From positions 26,949,527 through 27,013,526 of the forward strand of contig NC_037689.1 of NCBI RefSeq assembly GCF_003255815.1: DNA of 64,000 nucleotides. Direction: 5' to 3'. The stretch comes from Theropithecus gelada. Lineage: Eukaryota > Chordata > Mammalia > Primates > Cercopithecidae. Shown piece after piece: positions 11,043 through 22,563 of this stretch (position 1 is its first letter; each line of letters starts with the position of its first letter). Position numbers and translations under genes: made by a program. The notes below the pieces were generated by a model. It had not been told where the DNA came from. It worked only from the letters and a program-made list of their open reading frames with translations, and did no database searches.

Positions 11043-11170
11043 GGCCTGGCCTGGTGGCTCACGCATGTAATTCCAGCACTTTGGGAAGCCAAGCCGGGTG
11101 GATTACTTGAGGTCAGGAGTTCGGTCTCCCAAAGTGCTGGGGTTACAGGCGTGAGCCACTGCACTCGGAC
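11043..11170. repeat. Folded-back pair of Alu heads
   Basis: Positions 11043-11121 are the first 80 bases of a plus-strand Alu. From about 11123 the sequence switches to the reverse complement of the first 47 bases of an Alu (CCCAAAGTGCTGG, CAGGCGTGAGCCACTGCACT). The two 5' ends face outward and pair with each other, leaving about 33 bases of loop. Neither copy has its body or A-tail. Confidence 0.85.
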
Positions 11171-11175
11171 ATTTC

Positions 11176-11467
11176 TTATTTATTTTTGAGACAAGGTCTC
11201 ACTGTGTCACCCAGGCTGGAGTGCAGTGGTGGAATCATAGCTCACTGCAGCCTCAAACTCCCAGGCTTTAGTGAACCTCTCATCCCAGCCTCCCAGGTAG
11301 ATAGAACCACAGATGCAAGCACCACACCTGGCTATTTTTTTATTATTATTTGTACATACAGGGTCTTGCTATATTGCCCAGGCTGGTCTCCAATTCCTGG
11401 GCTCAAGTGATCTCCCCATCTCAGCCTCCCAAAGTGCTGGATTATGGGTGTGGGCCCCTGTGCCAGC
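11176..11467 (-). mobile_element. AluJ, antisense
   Basis: Full dimer on the reverse strand, from ATTTTTGAGACAAGG to the GTGTGGGCCCCTGTGCCAGC head. Divergence is strong and CpG sites are largely lost. Confidence 0.9.
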
Positions 11468-11468
11468 T

Positions 11469-11636
11469 TCTTGTTTTATTTTTGTAGCTCCAGGGAGTAC
11501 ACGTGCAGGCTTGCTACATGCCTATATTGCATGGTAGTGGGGTTTGGGCTTCTAGAGTATTCATCAGCTGAATAGTGAACATTGTACCCAAAGGTAACTT
11601 TTCAACCCTCACCTTCTGGTGATCATTTTTATTTGC
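11469..11636 (-). mobile_element. L1PB/L1MA 3' UTR fragment, antisense
   Basis: The plus strand reads GGGAGTACACGTGCAGGC, TATATTGCATGGTAGTGG and GTACCCAAAGGTAACTTTTC, the reverse complement of a primate L1 3' UTR. Confidence 0.65.
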
Positions 11637-11640
11637 CTGC

Positions 11641-12046
11641 TGTATGAGTCCGTTCTTGCACTGCTATAAAGAAATGCCTGAGACTGGGTAATTTACAAAG
11701 AAAAGAGGTTTAATTGGCTCATGATTCTACAGGCTGTATAGGAAGCATGATGGCTTCTGGGGCGGCCCCAGGAAACTTACAACCATGGCGGAAGGAGGAG
11801 GAGAAACAGGCATGTCTTACATGGCCAGAGCAGTAGGAAGGAGAGAGGCAGGAGGTGCTACACACTTTTAAACAAACAGACATCGCGAAAACTCATTCAC
11901 AGCAGGAGCACAAGGGGGAAGTGCTAAACCATTCATGAGCAACCACCCCCATGATCCAATCACCTCCCACCAGGTCCCACCTCCAACATAGGGGATTACA
12001 ATTTGACATGAGATTTGGGCAGGAACACACATCCAAACCATACACT
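11641..12046 (-). mobile_element. MST-type MaLR LTR, antisense
   Basis: The plus strand runs TGTATGAGTCCGTTCTTGCA, CTGAGACTGGGTAATTTAC, GCTTCTGGGG, CTTACAACCATGGCGGAAGG, CCCATGATCCAATCACCTCC to CATCCAAACCATACA. This is the full length of an MSTA/MSTB LTR with no internal region. No exact target duplication was found. Confidence 0.85.
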
Positions 12047-12455
12047 ACCCACCTCCCAAGGCTTACACTTCATCTTTGAAAGCATTGATAACCTATTTGT
12101 GTTGATAGCTTTGTTGACCTCTTAATTACCCAGAAGAATGTCTGAGGACGCTGTATACATAAGATTCTGTAGCCAGACTGAATGAGTTATTTAGTAAGAA
12201 CACATTGCTCTGTGTGTCATTTACAATATTGTGCAGCAAACCTTGTAGACAGAGAAATCTTATTATTTTAAATAATGAAATGGTGACCTCCTTAGAGGAA
12301 CTCTCAGGCCTGAGGGTTGCCGTTTCTCCACTGTGTGTTGCAAGGCCAATTACGGTAGTAGACATGGGAAGCAAGAAAGCCTTCAGAAATTTATAATTAA
12401 AGGCAAATCAAAAATCACCAAAATTCTGACCCTATCTGCACCTAAGAAAATAACA
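12047..12455. other. Anonymous sequence
   Basis: Nothing recognised beyond short chance frames on both strands. Confidence 0.4.
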
Positions 12456-12460
12456 AATAT

Positions 12461-12480
12461 ACACACACACACACACACAC
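12461..12480. repeat. (AC)10 microsatellite
   Basis: Ten perfect AC units. Tracts of this length are usually polymorphic. Confidence 0.95.
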
Positions 12481-12599
12481 GTGACAAAAGTAACTGACCC
12501 ATTCAGAATCAGTGTTAGATTTAAATATATGTTTCTCAGAAATGGTTTGATAAGAAGAAAGTAATTTAGAAAATATGTGTATACAAACTAGAATGAATA

Positions 12600-13250
12600 G
12601 TTGCACTGAAGGACTTCGATATAACATATCATACAGGAACAATTAAAAATATATTACACTAACAGTAAATCCTAACACATACAATAAAAATAATACTGTT
12701 ATTATTGTTGTCTGGCAACACTGTAGTAAAATTAGAAATTGATAACAAAAGTCAGTAAAAAGCACATCGTATACTTGGATATAATAATGCTCACCTGCTT
12801 CTAAATAATTCAGGAGTCCAAAAGAAAAAAACAGATTTCTTCAGACTGGAAAGACGTTGACACAGTAATCCCTGTGATATATGACAAAAGCAGAATGGTA
12901 AGTGTAAAAGATGAAAATAACTTAAAATTAGAAATTAAAAAACAAAGATAATGAAAAGAAAACAAAGGGAGAATTAAGTAACTGGGTTGTGTGCAATGGA
13001 CTGGTGGAGAAAATCAATATAGCAAATAAAATGTGAAACACTAGCTAATGAAACAGAGTAATATTATAAGAAAACATTGGCAAGACTTGCCTACTAAGAA
13101 AGAAGCATAAACAAACATTAGTATGCATTAAAAATGAAACACTAGCTTAGATAGAGATTTAAGAAAATCATGACAGAATATAATGAATAATTTTTATCAC
13201 ATAGACAATGTCTTTGAAAGAGTAAAACACCCCAACACAGGTAAGAAGAC
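12600..13250 (+). mobile_element. Probable ancient L1/HAL1 ORF2 remnant
   Basis: A-rich coding-strand bias and segments such as AAAATTAGAAATTGATAAC and GAGAAAATCAATATAGC resemble L1 ORF2 around the reverse transcriptase region, but divergence is too high for certainty. No open frame survives. Confidence 0.4.
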
Positions 13251-13356
13251 ATTTGAATCCTCAAACTTTATTCATTAATGATTCTCAATAATTCACTGAA
13301 ATGCACGACATCTGGGGTTTTGGTAGTACATGTAGCTGAAACAGGCCGGTCCTAAG

Positions 13357-13557
13357 TTGGTAATTATTGAAGGTAGGTACTTGGCAGTTCATTACATTAG
13401 TGTCTCCACTTTGGAAAAATGCTTAAAAATCCCCCCTCCTTTTGTTTTAAAATTCATGTCCCCAGAAAGAATACCAGACCTGGATTATTTTGCAAGACTA
13501 TTCTATCAAACTGAACTGAAAGAGGAGTTTCTTTATTTTATAAGTGGTAACTTTTAA
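13357..13557 (+). other. Anonymous sequence with a 66-codon chance frame
   Basis: An uninterrupted frame occurs here, but I recognise no domain, start context or splice structure. It is probably fortuitous. Confidence 0.3.
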
Positions 13558-13575
13558 AGATTCTGTGAGACTCAG

Positions 13576-13884
13576 GGCCAGGCACGGTGGCTCACCCCTG
13601 TCACCCTAGCACTTTGGGAGGCCAGGGAGGGGCAGATCACTTGGGGTCAAGAGTTCGAGACCAGCTTGGCCAACATGGTGAAACCCTGTCTCTACTAAAA
13701 ATACAAAAATTAGCCGAGTATGGTGGCGCATGCCTGTAATCCCAGCTACTCAGGAGGCTGAGGCAGGAGAATCATTTGAACCCAGGAGGCAGAGGTTGCA
13801 GTGAGCCGAGGTTGTGCCACTGCACTCCAGCCTGGGCGACAGAGTGGGACCCTGTCTCAAAAAGAGAGAGAAAAAAAAAAAAAG
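13576..13884 (+). mobile_element. AluS
   Basis: Complete dimer with an A-rich tail. Flanks TTCTGTGAGACTCAG (13561-13575) and TTCTGTGAGAATCA (13887-13900) form the target-site duplication. Many intact diagnostic positions place it with AluS. Confidence 0.95.
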
Positions 13885-14026
13885 TTTCTGTGAGAATCAA
13901 AGGCTTTCAGAGAAAGATAAGAATTCCACAACCCCTGCATCTATTCAAAACTATATTTGAGGAACTATCCCCTGCAAAATGGCAAGAAAATACCAGAGAT
14001 ACCTGAATGTTTTTTAAAAGTATCAG

Positions 14027-14312
14027 GGCCAGGCGTGGTGGCTCAGGCTGTATTGTCAGCACTTTGGAAGGCCAGGGAGGACAGATCACTTGCGTCCAGG
14101 AGTTTAAGATGAGCCTAGGCAACATGGTGAAACCCCATCTCTACAAAACATACAAAAATTAGCTGGGTGTGGTGGCACACGCCTGGGGTCCAGCTACTCA
14201 GGAGACTGAGGTAGGAAGATTTCTTGAGCCTGGGAGGCAGAGGTTGCAGTGAGTTGAGATGGTGCCACTGTACTCCAGCCCGGGTGACAGAGCAAGACTC
14301 TGTCTCAAAAAA
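14027..14312 (+). mobile_element. AluJ
   Basis: Complete but diverged dimer with GGCCAGGCGTGGTGGCTCAG at the head and a short degraded A-tail running into ATATATGTAT. Confidence 0.9.
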
Positions 14313-14499
14313 TATATGTATAAAAATGATACACATTATAATAAGCAGGCATGAGAATCTATAAAACACTAAAATTAATGTGGCTAGTCAGTAATTAGCC
14401 AGCATCAATACCTTTCTTCTATACTAGGAACAACCAATTAAATAATCCAATTTACATTTATTATTTAAATTAATAACAAAAATATAAAGTTACCAGAGA

Positions 14500-14995
14500 G
14501 AAGGATCATGCATTTTTGTCCAGACATAATTAACTACAATAGCTCTAAATTGGCAACAACTCAAATATGTAGTATAATATTAATAGAATGAATAAATTTT
14601 AGGATATGAGTATAGTGGAATATTATACAGCAGAGAAATGAATCAAGCATAATTACAAATAGCATAGATAAACCTTCTAAACAAATGTTGAGGAAAATAA
14701 GTAATGTAAATCAAATATCATGCAAAGCAAACTGCGTGGTTCCAATTTTATAAGGTATCAAAACAGGAAGAGTTAATTGAACGTGCTTGGCTTTGGGGAG
14801 AATAGAATGAGTAGGGACAGAGACAGGATGTGACAGATGTTTCTGAGGTGCTGTCAATATTCTATTTATTAACATAAATGGTTAGTATATGGGTGTGTTC
14901 TCTATGCCAATGCATCCAGTGGGTTACTTGGTTTGTATAATTTCAGTATTTTGGTTATATGTCGATCTAAAGGTAAAGGCAACTTGGTAATGTTT
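14500..14995 (+). mobile_element. L1ME-type 3' end
   Basis: The order of landmarks matches an L1ME ORF2 end and 3' UTR: AATTGGCAACAACTCAAATA, AGTGGAATATTATACAGCAG, GTGGTTCCAATTTTATAAGG and the later GGTGTGTTCTCTATGCC block. It is highly diverged. Confidence 0.6.
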
Positions 14996-15496
14996 ATGGA
15001 TGTCTGTTAAATATTTTCTTTGCATTTTAAAATAAATTCACTGTGCAAACTTATGAGTCATTATTCACTGTGCAAATTTAAGAGTCCTTATTACAAGTAA
15101 AAAAGAGTCATTGAGTTCTGCCAGTTCTATTGCCTTTCAGAATGGTAGTGATATGTTGTATTTGGAAATATGACAAGATGTAGAATTAAAAGTTGACTAG
15201 TTAACTACTGCAATGGTAGGCAAATTCGACTCCAGGTGGAAGCAGATTCAATATATTAATAAAAGATTAATGGCCTAGCTCAGATTCAAGTATTACCACA
15301 CATCCTGAACTGTGTGTACATATCCTTAAATACGGGCCTTCAGATTATTCCAACAATATAGAGACCTGATGGCACAGTGATTTCTGCAAGTTATTAGAAG
15401 GAATAATCAGGATCTATATTTATCAAAGAAATAAACAAGTTCCCTAACATTCTAGTGAGACCCTGGGCAACAAGTTAAAACAACTTAAAAAGTTTA
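14996..15496. other. Anonymous sequence
   Basis: No gene or clear repeat. A short direct repeat (TTCACTGTGCAAA near 15045 and 15065) is present. Confidence 0.4.
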
Positions 15497-15790
15497 GGCT
15501 GGGTGTGGTGGCTCACGCCTGTAATCCCAGCACTTTGGGAGGCTGAGGCGGGCAAATCACTTGAGGTCAGGAGTTTGAGACCAGCCTGGCCAATATGATG
15601 AAACCCCCATCTGTACCAAAAATATAAAAAATTAGCCAGGAGTGATAGCATGCACCTGTAATCCCAGCTACTCGGGAAGCTGAGGCAGGAGAATTGCTTG
15701 AACCCTGGAGGCGGAGGTTGCAGTGAGCCGAGATCTTGCCACTGCACTCCAGCCTGGGCGACAGAGCCATATTCCGTCTCAAAAAAAAAA
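15497..15790 (+). mobile_element. AluS
   Basis: Complete dimer with head GGCTGGGTGTGGTGGCTCAC, middle A-rich linker and A10 tail. Translations across it on either strand are Alu-encoded, not genes. Confidence 0.95.
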
Positions 15791-15853
15791 GTATTACATT
15801 TGTATACAATATATTATAGATTTTAGGAGGAGAAACACTGTCTCTCTTTCTCT

Positions 15854-15854
<1 letters not shown>

Positions 15855-15890
<36 letters not shown>
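15855..15890. repeat. (CA)18 microsatellite preceded by TC tract
   Basis: Eighteen uninterrupted CA units after a CTCTCTTTCTCTC lead. It is the longest pure dinucleotide tract in the window outside the AT arrays. Confidence 0.95.
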
Positions 15891-15894
<4 letters not shown>

Positions 15895-16242
15895 GTTATC
15901 ACGGATGTCATTTGGATTTAGATAGAGAGAAGAGTTGGGAAGTAAATAAAAAGAAACACATAAATTCTCTCAGAACTATCAATACTTACTTCAAAGGCCA
16001 CCATTTTTGCAGAAGTTAAAATATCCATGTTTTAAGAAAATTTAAACATAGGGAAGGTGATATTATATAAATGAGGCAAATTTCTACAAACATCTCTAAT
16101 GTTTCTAATTATTAGCTTCAAATTGTTAGCTGTGTTAGAAACTTTTAGAAGTAACTGCATTTAAGAAAACATTTACCCAACAATTTTCAAAACATACAGA
16201 GAGTCATGCATGTGCTTAATTTGATTTTTAAAATTTGAGTGT
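15891..16242. other. Anonymous sequence
   Basis: Nothing recognised between the CA tract and the next Alu. Confidence 0.4.
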
Positions 16243-16544
16243 GGCCTGGCGCAGTGACTCACGCCTGGAATCCCAGCACTTTGGGAGGCCGAGGCAGGTG
16301 GAGCACCTGAGGTCGGGAGTTTGACACCAGCCCGACCAACATGGAGAAACCCCGTCTCTACTAAAAAATATAAAAATTAGACTGGTGTGGTGGCGTATGC
16401 CTATAATCCCAGCTACTCGGGAGGCTGAGGTAGGAGAATCACTTGAACCCTGGAGGCGAAAGTTGCAGCAAGCTGAGGTAGCACCATTGCACTCCAGCCT
16501 GGGCAGCAAAAGCAAAACCAGTCTCAAAAAAAAAAAAAAAAAAA
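16243..16544 (+). mobile_element. AluS
   Basis: Complete dimer with A19 tail. The bases before the head (AAATTTGAGTGT) and after the tail (AATTGAGTCT) look like an eroded target duplication. The 146-codon reverse frame across it is Alu-derived. Confidence 0.95.
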
Positions 16545-18549
16545 TTGAGTCTATTTGTTGTTTTTTAAACATTTCATGTGCTATGAGTTTATGGACATTC
16601 GAAAGAGTCTTAGAATGGAATTTTGACATGTTTTCATGTTTTAGTTTGCAAAAATGGGTGCCACACATCCACTTTTAAAGGTAAGAGAACTATTAGAAAA
16701 AGATTTTGCTCCCTTCATGTGGGCTATGACTGCAGAGGCCCACTGTCCCCAGGTCTAAAGAATGTTCTTCCAAATTATGAAACTGAATTTTAACCATGTT
16801 TCATAATCTGCTCCATAGCATACATTAAGTACAGGTGTTGACGTAGGCATTGTGTGATGATGCATATATTTGTCCCTAGGAATGACACATCCATGGTGCC
16901 TGTGTGGATGTTAGCACTGCCTTCATACATTCACCACAGCAGCATGAACACACAGTCCCACCACCCAGCCCTGCTAACAAACTGTGGGCCCTTTCTCTAT
17001 TTGGATGTGATTATTTTTCTTTGAAACTGAACTCCGTTTTCTTTTTTTTATCTCTTCTGACCCAAATCTTCACTTGTCCTTTTTTTCTCTTTCCTTTTCC
17101 TTAAAAATAAACACAAGTTAAATGTTAGCATTAGAGGTTAAAGAAGAAAAGTTACTGTTAATGTTTCAGTATATGATTTACAACATAGACCTTAATTCTG
17201 ATGAAAAAGTTAAATAAATTTCTCTGAGATTCTGGTATGTGCAACGTACACTGCATCAAGCTGTGAAGTCTATGAAGGTTTAAACCAGATACCATCAAGG
17301 TGGCATAGTTTCACTTGTTAAATCACGCATAGAATTATGGAATCTTCTATGACAATAATGCTCTCTTAAGTAACAGAAATCAACAATGTATCAGATTGGT
17401 TCTGTTAGCAAATTTTGGAAAAACAGCAAAGGAATCCCACAGGTAATTATTGCATTAGGATTTCAGGAACGAAACAGTGATGACTTTGCAATTGTAGTGT
17501 GTTGCCTGAATTCTGGAGTCTAAGACGTATCATTGATCATCTGGTCTCTGTATGAGATGAACTCTTGTGTTTCCTCGGATTGGTACTGATGGTGTTTTAA
17601 ATGATTCAGTTTATAATTGAACTCTGAGAAAAGAGTATCATTGAAATCTTATTTAGAATAGTCTGTTTTGATGGTTACATCCTTGCTTTTTCTCCCTACA
17701 GGGTTCATGGTTCGTACATTGTCTTTCATGTCATATTGTTACATTTTAATTGTCTTTCTTTAATTGTGACTCCACAATGCTTCAAACATTCTAAATACTC
17801 AAGGAATGCTTTATCAAATAATTCATATTGATAAAAATATGGAGAGAAAATAGTGAGGCATAGAAACACTGCAAAACTATTGTTTTTTGACTGTAATAGT
17901 CTATGAACTTTAATTAAATTGCATTTTATCCCAGTCTACTAAGATTTTTTTACTATTACTGCTACTACTACAAACATATACACCACACACATGCCACATA
18001 AAAGCAGGAGCTTTTATATCCACCCTTGAATGTTTAAAATCATTTAATACAACACAGCTAAAATAATTATGGTTAGATATTTGACACTAGGTGATTGATT
18101 ACACAAGGCAAATACTACAGCATATAAAATAAAAGAATAGGTATAAAATCCCATCTGTGTGTGCCCCATAGGAGCTGTGTAATAAACTCATATAAAATAA
18201 TTAGACATGACAATATCAAATTTCACCAATAAAAATATTTAAGGGTGTCATTGTCAACATAAATGAGTCTCAAAGAGATAAATTGATATAATCAAGGTGT
18301 TGAAATGGGAAGTGTGGAAAGAATGATATATCAGTCTTAATACTAACAGCATATCAATCTAAAAGGTAAATTTCTTTGAATCATCTTGAGAGGATATCGC
18401 TAAACAGTCTTGTGGAAGGAAGTCTTTGGACAGAAAAATGCTGCATACATCAGTATTACGATTGTGGTGTTTCATGGTCATTACTTACTTCATTAAGTTC
18501 CTAAATGATGGGTCTGTCCTTTGGGGGAGGTTTAGATGGTTTCTCTTTA
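16545..18549. other. About 2 kb of anonymous sequence
   Basis: One of the longest stretches without a repeat I can name. It is AT-rich, with no splice-bounded open frame, promoter or RNA gene visible. Old L1/L2/MIR relics could be present below what can be recognised by eye. Confidence 0.4.
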
Positions 18550-18632
18550 TTTTGCTAACAAGAGTTGGGGTGTCTAAGTCTGGGCCTTGTAGATGTACTT
18601 ACATATCGTGTGTACACACCGCTGAACCTAAT
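18550..18632 (+). repeat. Copy A of an 83-bp dispersed repeat
   Basis: Aligns without gaps to 19870-19952 at roughly 80% identity. The best conserved core is GTCTGGGCCTTG then AGATGTACTTAC. The family is not recognised. Confidence 0.65.
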
Positions 18633-19869
18633 TTTCTTATCCAATAGCAAAGTGGTCAATTATCCAAAATCCTCTAAGCACAGCAAGGATGATCTTGCCC
18701 TTTCCTGTTACTTTATGCCTCTACTCCCAAAATACAACTACATTCAGTAGAATTACATAAGGCAAGGATGTATCAACTCCCAGAAGAAGGTATGGGATTT
18801 TTTTCTGCATCGTGATAATGCCGTGCATGTATTTTCTGAAAGAAAATAAAAGAAGTCTTGCTCAGATTCCTGTGATGAGCTTGCTAAGGTACTTCTACCA
18901 AGTGTCAGAGATCCAAATGTGGAATAATCTTTATTAAGCTTTCCGGATCAATCAGTGCCCATAAGAAAGGAATTCTATTGTACCTAAGGACAGAATGATT
19001 CTCAAAAGATCTGATACAATTTTTGGAAATTTGGCATGTCTGCAGTATCTTGATGCAAAACTTATGTTATGTGTCCATTTATTAGATGGTATGTGTCCAT
19101 TTATTAGATTAAAAAAAGCTGTACATTGAGGTATTTCAGGACATCACAACTCAAGGTAGTAGAAGAAAGTCTAATTTTAAACTGAATTGACCAGTTTTTC
19201 TTATGTCAAATTAACCAATTGGTTGTTTCACCTCACTGGGTCATCAAGCTATTTGAAACATATTCAATAACAGTTTTACATTGAAATCAGAAAACAAAAA
19301 ACTGCATTGATTGCATTATAATTATTATTCACCAGTGTCTTGAATGGGGACAACTAGAGTGAATAAAGGATCTTCATTTCCATCCAAGTTGGTCTTAAAC
19401 TCCCATGATTTTCTCATATTTTCATTCTTGTGTTTCTTTTGCTTTTTATTTACTCACCCAGTCTCCTCTCACCAACTCCTTTCCTTTCTCAAGACCCTCT
19501 CTTGTGCTCCTGGATCTGTTCCCCCCAAATAGCATTTTTTTTCATATTCTATTACTTCTTCAAACAGATCTTCCACCTCTATCCCGTAACCTGCCTTGAA
19601 CCTGAGGACATCATCTGTCCTCCAGCCCTTTAAAGTGAGGGTGAACTTCCCTGTCCTATAGCATAAATCTGTTTTATATGCTTCATTGCTCTTCAATGTG
19701 TCTTCCAATCCATTGCTTTTTAAAAAAACTTACAAATGCAAAGAAAATCACAAGCACAAATATGAAATAACACACAAGCCAGGTTCCCTTCATGTTCAGT
19801 TCCCTATGACTTCGGTGGACACAATTAGCTCTTGAACTACTTACCATTGCTCAAGCTGAGACCAGTGGT
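18633..19869. other. Anonymous sequence with a 22-bp tandem duplication
   Basis: No gene. Positions 19069-19090 and 19091-19110 repeat TATGTGTCCATTTATTAGAT in tandem. Otherwise AT-rich. Confidence 0.4.
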
Positions 19870-19952
19870 TTTTACTAATGAGAGTTGAGGTTGCTGAGTC
19901 TGGGCCTTGAAGATGTACTTACTTATCAGGTGTACGTGTCGCTGAGCCTAAT
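19870..19952 (+). repeat. Copy B of an 83-bp dispersed repeat
   Basis: Partner of 18550-18632. The similarity stops abruptly on both sides. A 177-codon frame begins just downstream but has no protein-like features beyond a hydrophobic TTT-rich composition. Confidence 0.65.
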
Positions 19953-20639
19953 ATGGCCAGCCCACTCAAAACCATACCTTCTTAATTCCTTGACCATTTC
20001 ATTCATTGCCTATGCAGGATCCTTGTTAGTTTCAAACAAAATTTTTTTGTTGTTGTTTGTTTTTGTTTTTTGTTTTTTTTTTTCCCCAGGAACAAAGCAT
20101 TCATGCCAAGCAAAAGATGTTCTGTATTTTGACTTGTTTCTAAATATTTATTTTATATTTTATGTTTCTTCCACATGGTCTGTCTTGTTTTTTAAAGAAG
20201 ATCTCTTTAATTTAAAACATTCTTCTTCTATTTTTCTACTCAATATGTTGTCGACTACAGGTTATCTGCCAATATTTTTCCCCCAAACATGTTTGAAGGA
20301 TGAATTTAAACAGTATTTTTTTCTTCTGCTGAACATCACAAGGGGCTTAGAAAATTTGAAGCCTGGACATTCCATTTCCAATTTATGTGAGCTGATGTTG
20401 TCATGTGTTTTTAGTTAGTTGTATGTTATTTTACTTCAGTTTCCACAGTACATGGTAATTTTCATTGAATCATGTCAATATGTGTTTAGATTTAGCTACA
20501 TATTGGCCACCTTCAATATTCTTCACCTCCCTTGTTTCTCAGACTTTGAATCTGAATTGTGCTTTTCCTTCTTGAGACATTGCCACAGAATTCAAATCAT
20601 GCTAAGAACTTCTTAAAGACTTTGCCACCCATCACTAAA
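19953..20639. other. Anonymous T-rich sequence
   Basis: A 177-codon open frame (19885-20418) spans this part. Its product would be phenylalanine- and leucine-rich because the DNA is T-rich. I see no domain and treat it as noncoding. Confidence 0.45.
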
Positions 20640-21350
20640 ATAAATTCCAACAGGATCTTTTTGACTTTGCAAACTGTCTTCACTTTGACCTTGCTCCTGA
20701 AGGATATTTTGCTGGATTTCGAGCTGTACGTTGAGGTTATTGTGGAGAAATCAGACCTGAGATGAATTGTTATTACTTTTTATTTTTAAAAAATGTTTTC
20801 CTACTTGTAACATCTTTTCTTTGCCTTGTTACTCTGAATTTGTAGCCTATACTTTTTCTAAGTCTGAGTGTTTGTACGTATGCTGTTTGGATTGCAGGTT
20901 TTTTAACTGAGAATCAGTATCTTCAATTGATTTGATAAAACCATTAGGCAGTCACTTGAAAGATAGTTTCACACCCTCCCATTTTTCTCACCTCTCCCTG
21001 TAAAGCCTTGAATAGCTACATTTCAGTCATCTCCATTTTATTATTTTATATTTTTTAAACGCACTTTTCAGTTGTTCACCCGTTAATCTCACCATAGCTG
21101 GGTCCTTTATTTAAATGTTTCACACCATCACTCACTTTCTGACTCCTCCTCTTAGGAGCCCTTTCTTGCTTTCACTCCTTCTTTCATTTATTTAGATGCA
21201 TTTATATATGGAACAAGCATACTTATTTTACACTTTACCTCTGATCATTTTTATATTTGGAAGTTTTGCTGATTTGACTGTTTTTCTTCTTTCAGATTTC
21301 AAGTACATCTCCTCTGAGTTGCATGAATTGGGCCACAGACTCCATAGTCA
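20640..21350 (-). mobile_element. Probable L1M fragment, antisense
   Basis: GCTCCTGAAGGATATTTTGC, TGGATTTCGAGCTGTACGTT and GTGGAGAAATCAGACCTGAG resemble the reverse complement of the L1M 5'/ORF1-region block that recurs at 50900-51775. Limits uncertain. Confidence 0.45.
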
Positions 21351-21369
21351 ACTCTCATTTATCTGTTGA

Positions 21370-22195
21370 AATTCTTTGAAAAAAATGCTCAACATCACTA
21401 ATCATTAGAGAAACAAAAATTAAAACCCCAAGAGATACAACTTTTCCCTAGTCAGGATGGCTATTACTGGAAAGATAAAAAGTAACAGCTGTCAGTAAGG
21501 CTGTGGAGAAAAAGGAACAGTTTTGCACCACTGGTGGCAATGGAAACTAGTACGACCTCTATGAAAACAGGAGAGACATGTCTCAAAAACCTAAAAATAG
21601 AACTACCATTTAAGCCAGCAATCCCACTACTGGGTATCCACCAAAGGGAAAGAAATCATTATATGGAAAAAAAAAAAGACACCTGCACTTATATGTTTAT
21701 TGCAGCACTATACACAATAGCACAGATGTGGAATCAACCTAAGTGTGCATCAACAGATGATGAAAGAAAATGTGGCATATATACACCATGGAATACTATT
21801 CAGCCATAAAAAAATCATGTATTTTGCAGCAACATGGTTGGAACCGGAGGCCATTATCTTAAAAGAAGTAAGTCAGAAAGTCAAATACCACATGTTCTCA
21901 CTTGTAAGTGGGAGCCAGAAAATGGGTACACATGGACATAAAGAGTGGAATAATAGACATCAGAGACTAGGAAGAGTGGGAGGGTGAGGAAGGCCAGGGA
22001 TGAGAAATTACCTAACGGGTATGATGCATATTATTCTGGTAATGCTTATACTAAAAGCCCAACTTCACCTCTATATGTTCGCCAAACATATCCACCTCAA
22101 TGGATACGTTTATCCATGTAACAAAACTGCAGTTGTACCCCTTAAATGTAAACAAATAAAATAAATAAATGAGTACATAAATAAATACACATTTT
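21370..22195 (+). mobile_element. L1PB/L1MA 3' end with part of ORF2
   Basis: Clear L1 ORF2 end and 3' UTR: AATGCTCAACATCACTAATC, GCAATCCCACTACTGGGTAT, CACCATGGAATACTATTCAG, CCACATGTTCTCACTTGTAA, then the 3' UTR and an AAATAAAT-type tail at 22157-22190. The remaining ORF2 frame (21534-21809) is broken. It is a 5'-truncated, dead copy of primate age. Confidence 0.9.
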
Positions 22196-22248
22196 TAAAA
22201 GAAAGTCAAATTAGATAAATTCTTTGAAACCTGTGACAAAGGTAGATT

Positions 22249-22548
22249 TGTTTGTTTGTTTGTTTTTGAGATGGAGTTTCACTTTTGTTGCCCAGGCTGG
22301 AGTGCAGTGGCACGATCTCGGCTCACTGCAACTTCAGTGCTCCAAGTTCAAGCAATTCTTGTGCCTCAGCCTCCCAAGTAGCTGGGATTACAAGCATGCA
22401 CTACCACACCTGGCTAATTTTGTATTTTTAGTAGAGACGGGGTTTCCCCCGGTTGGTCAGGCTGGTGTCGAACTGCTGACCTCAGGTGATCCACCCACCT
22501 CGGCCTCCCAAAGTGCTGGGATTACAGGCGTGAGCCACCGCACCCAGC
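22249..22548 (-). mobile_element. AluS, antisense
   Basis: Complete dimer starting with a TTTG-expanded tail. TGACAAAGGTAGATT flanks it on both sides (22234-22248 and 22549-22563), an exact 15-bp target duplication, so the insertion is intact. The 128-codon forward frame here is an Alu translation. Confidence 0.97.
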
Positions 22549-22563
22549 TGACAAAGGTAGATT

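Noticed and set aside
16228..16668. 146-codon reverse frame
   Set aside because: Most of it is the translation of an antisense AluS and its A-tail.
19885..20418. Longest open frame (177 codons)
   Set aside because: Composition is dominated by Phe/Leu from T-rich DNA. There is no domain, no Kozak-like start and no splice context, and it overlaps an unrecognised dispersed repeat.
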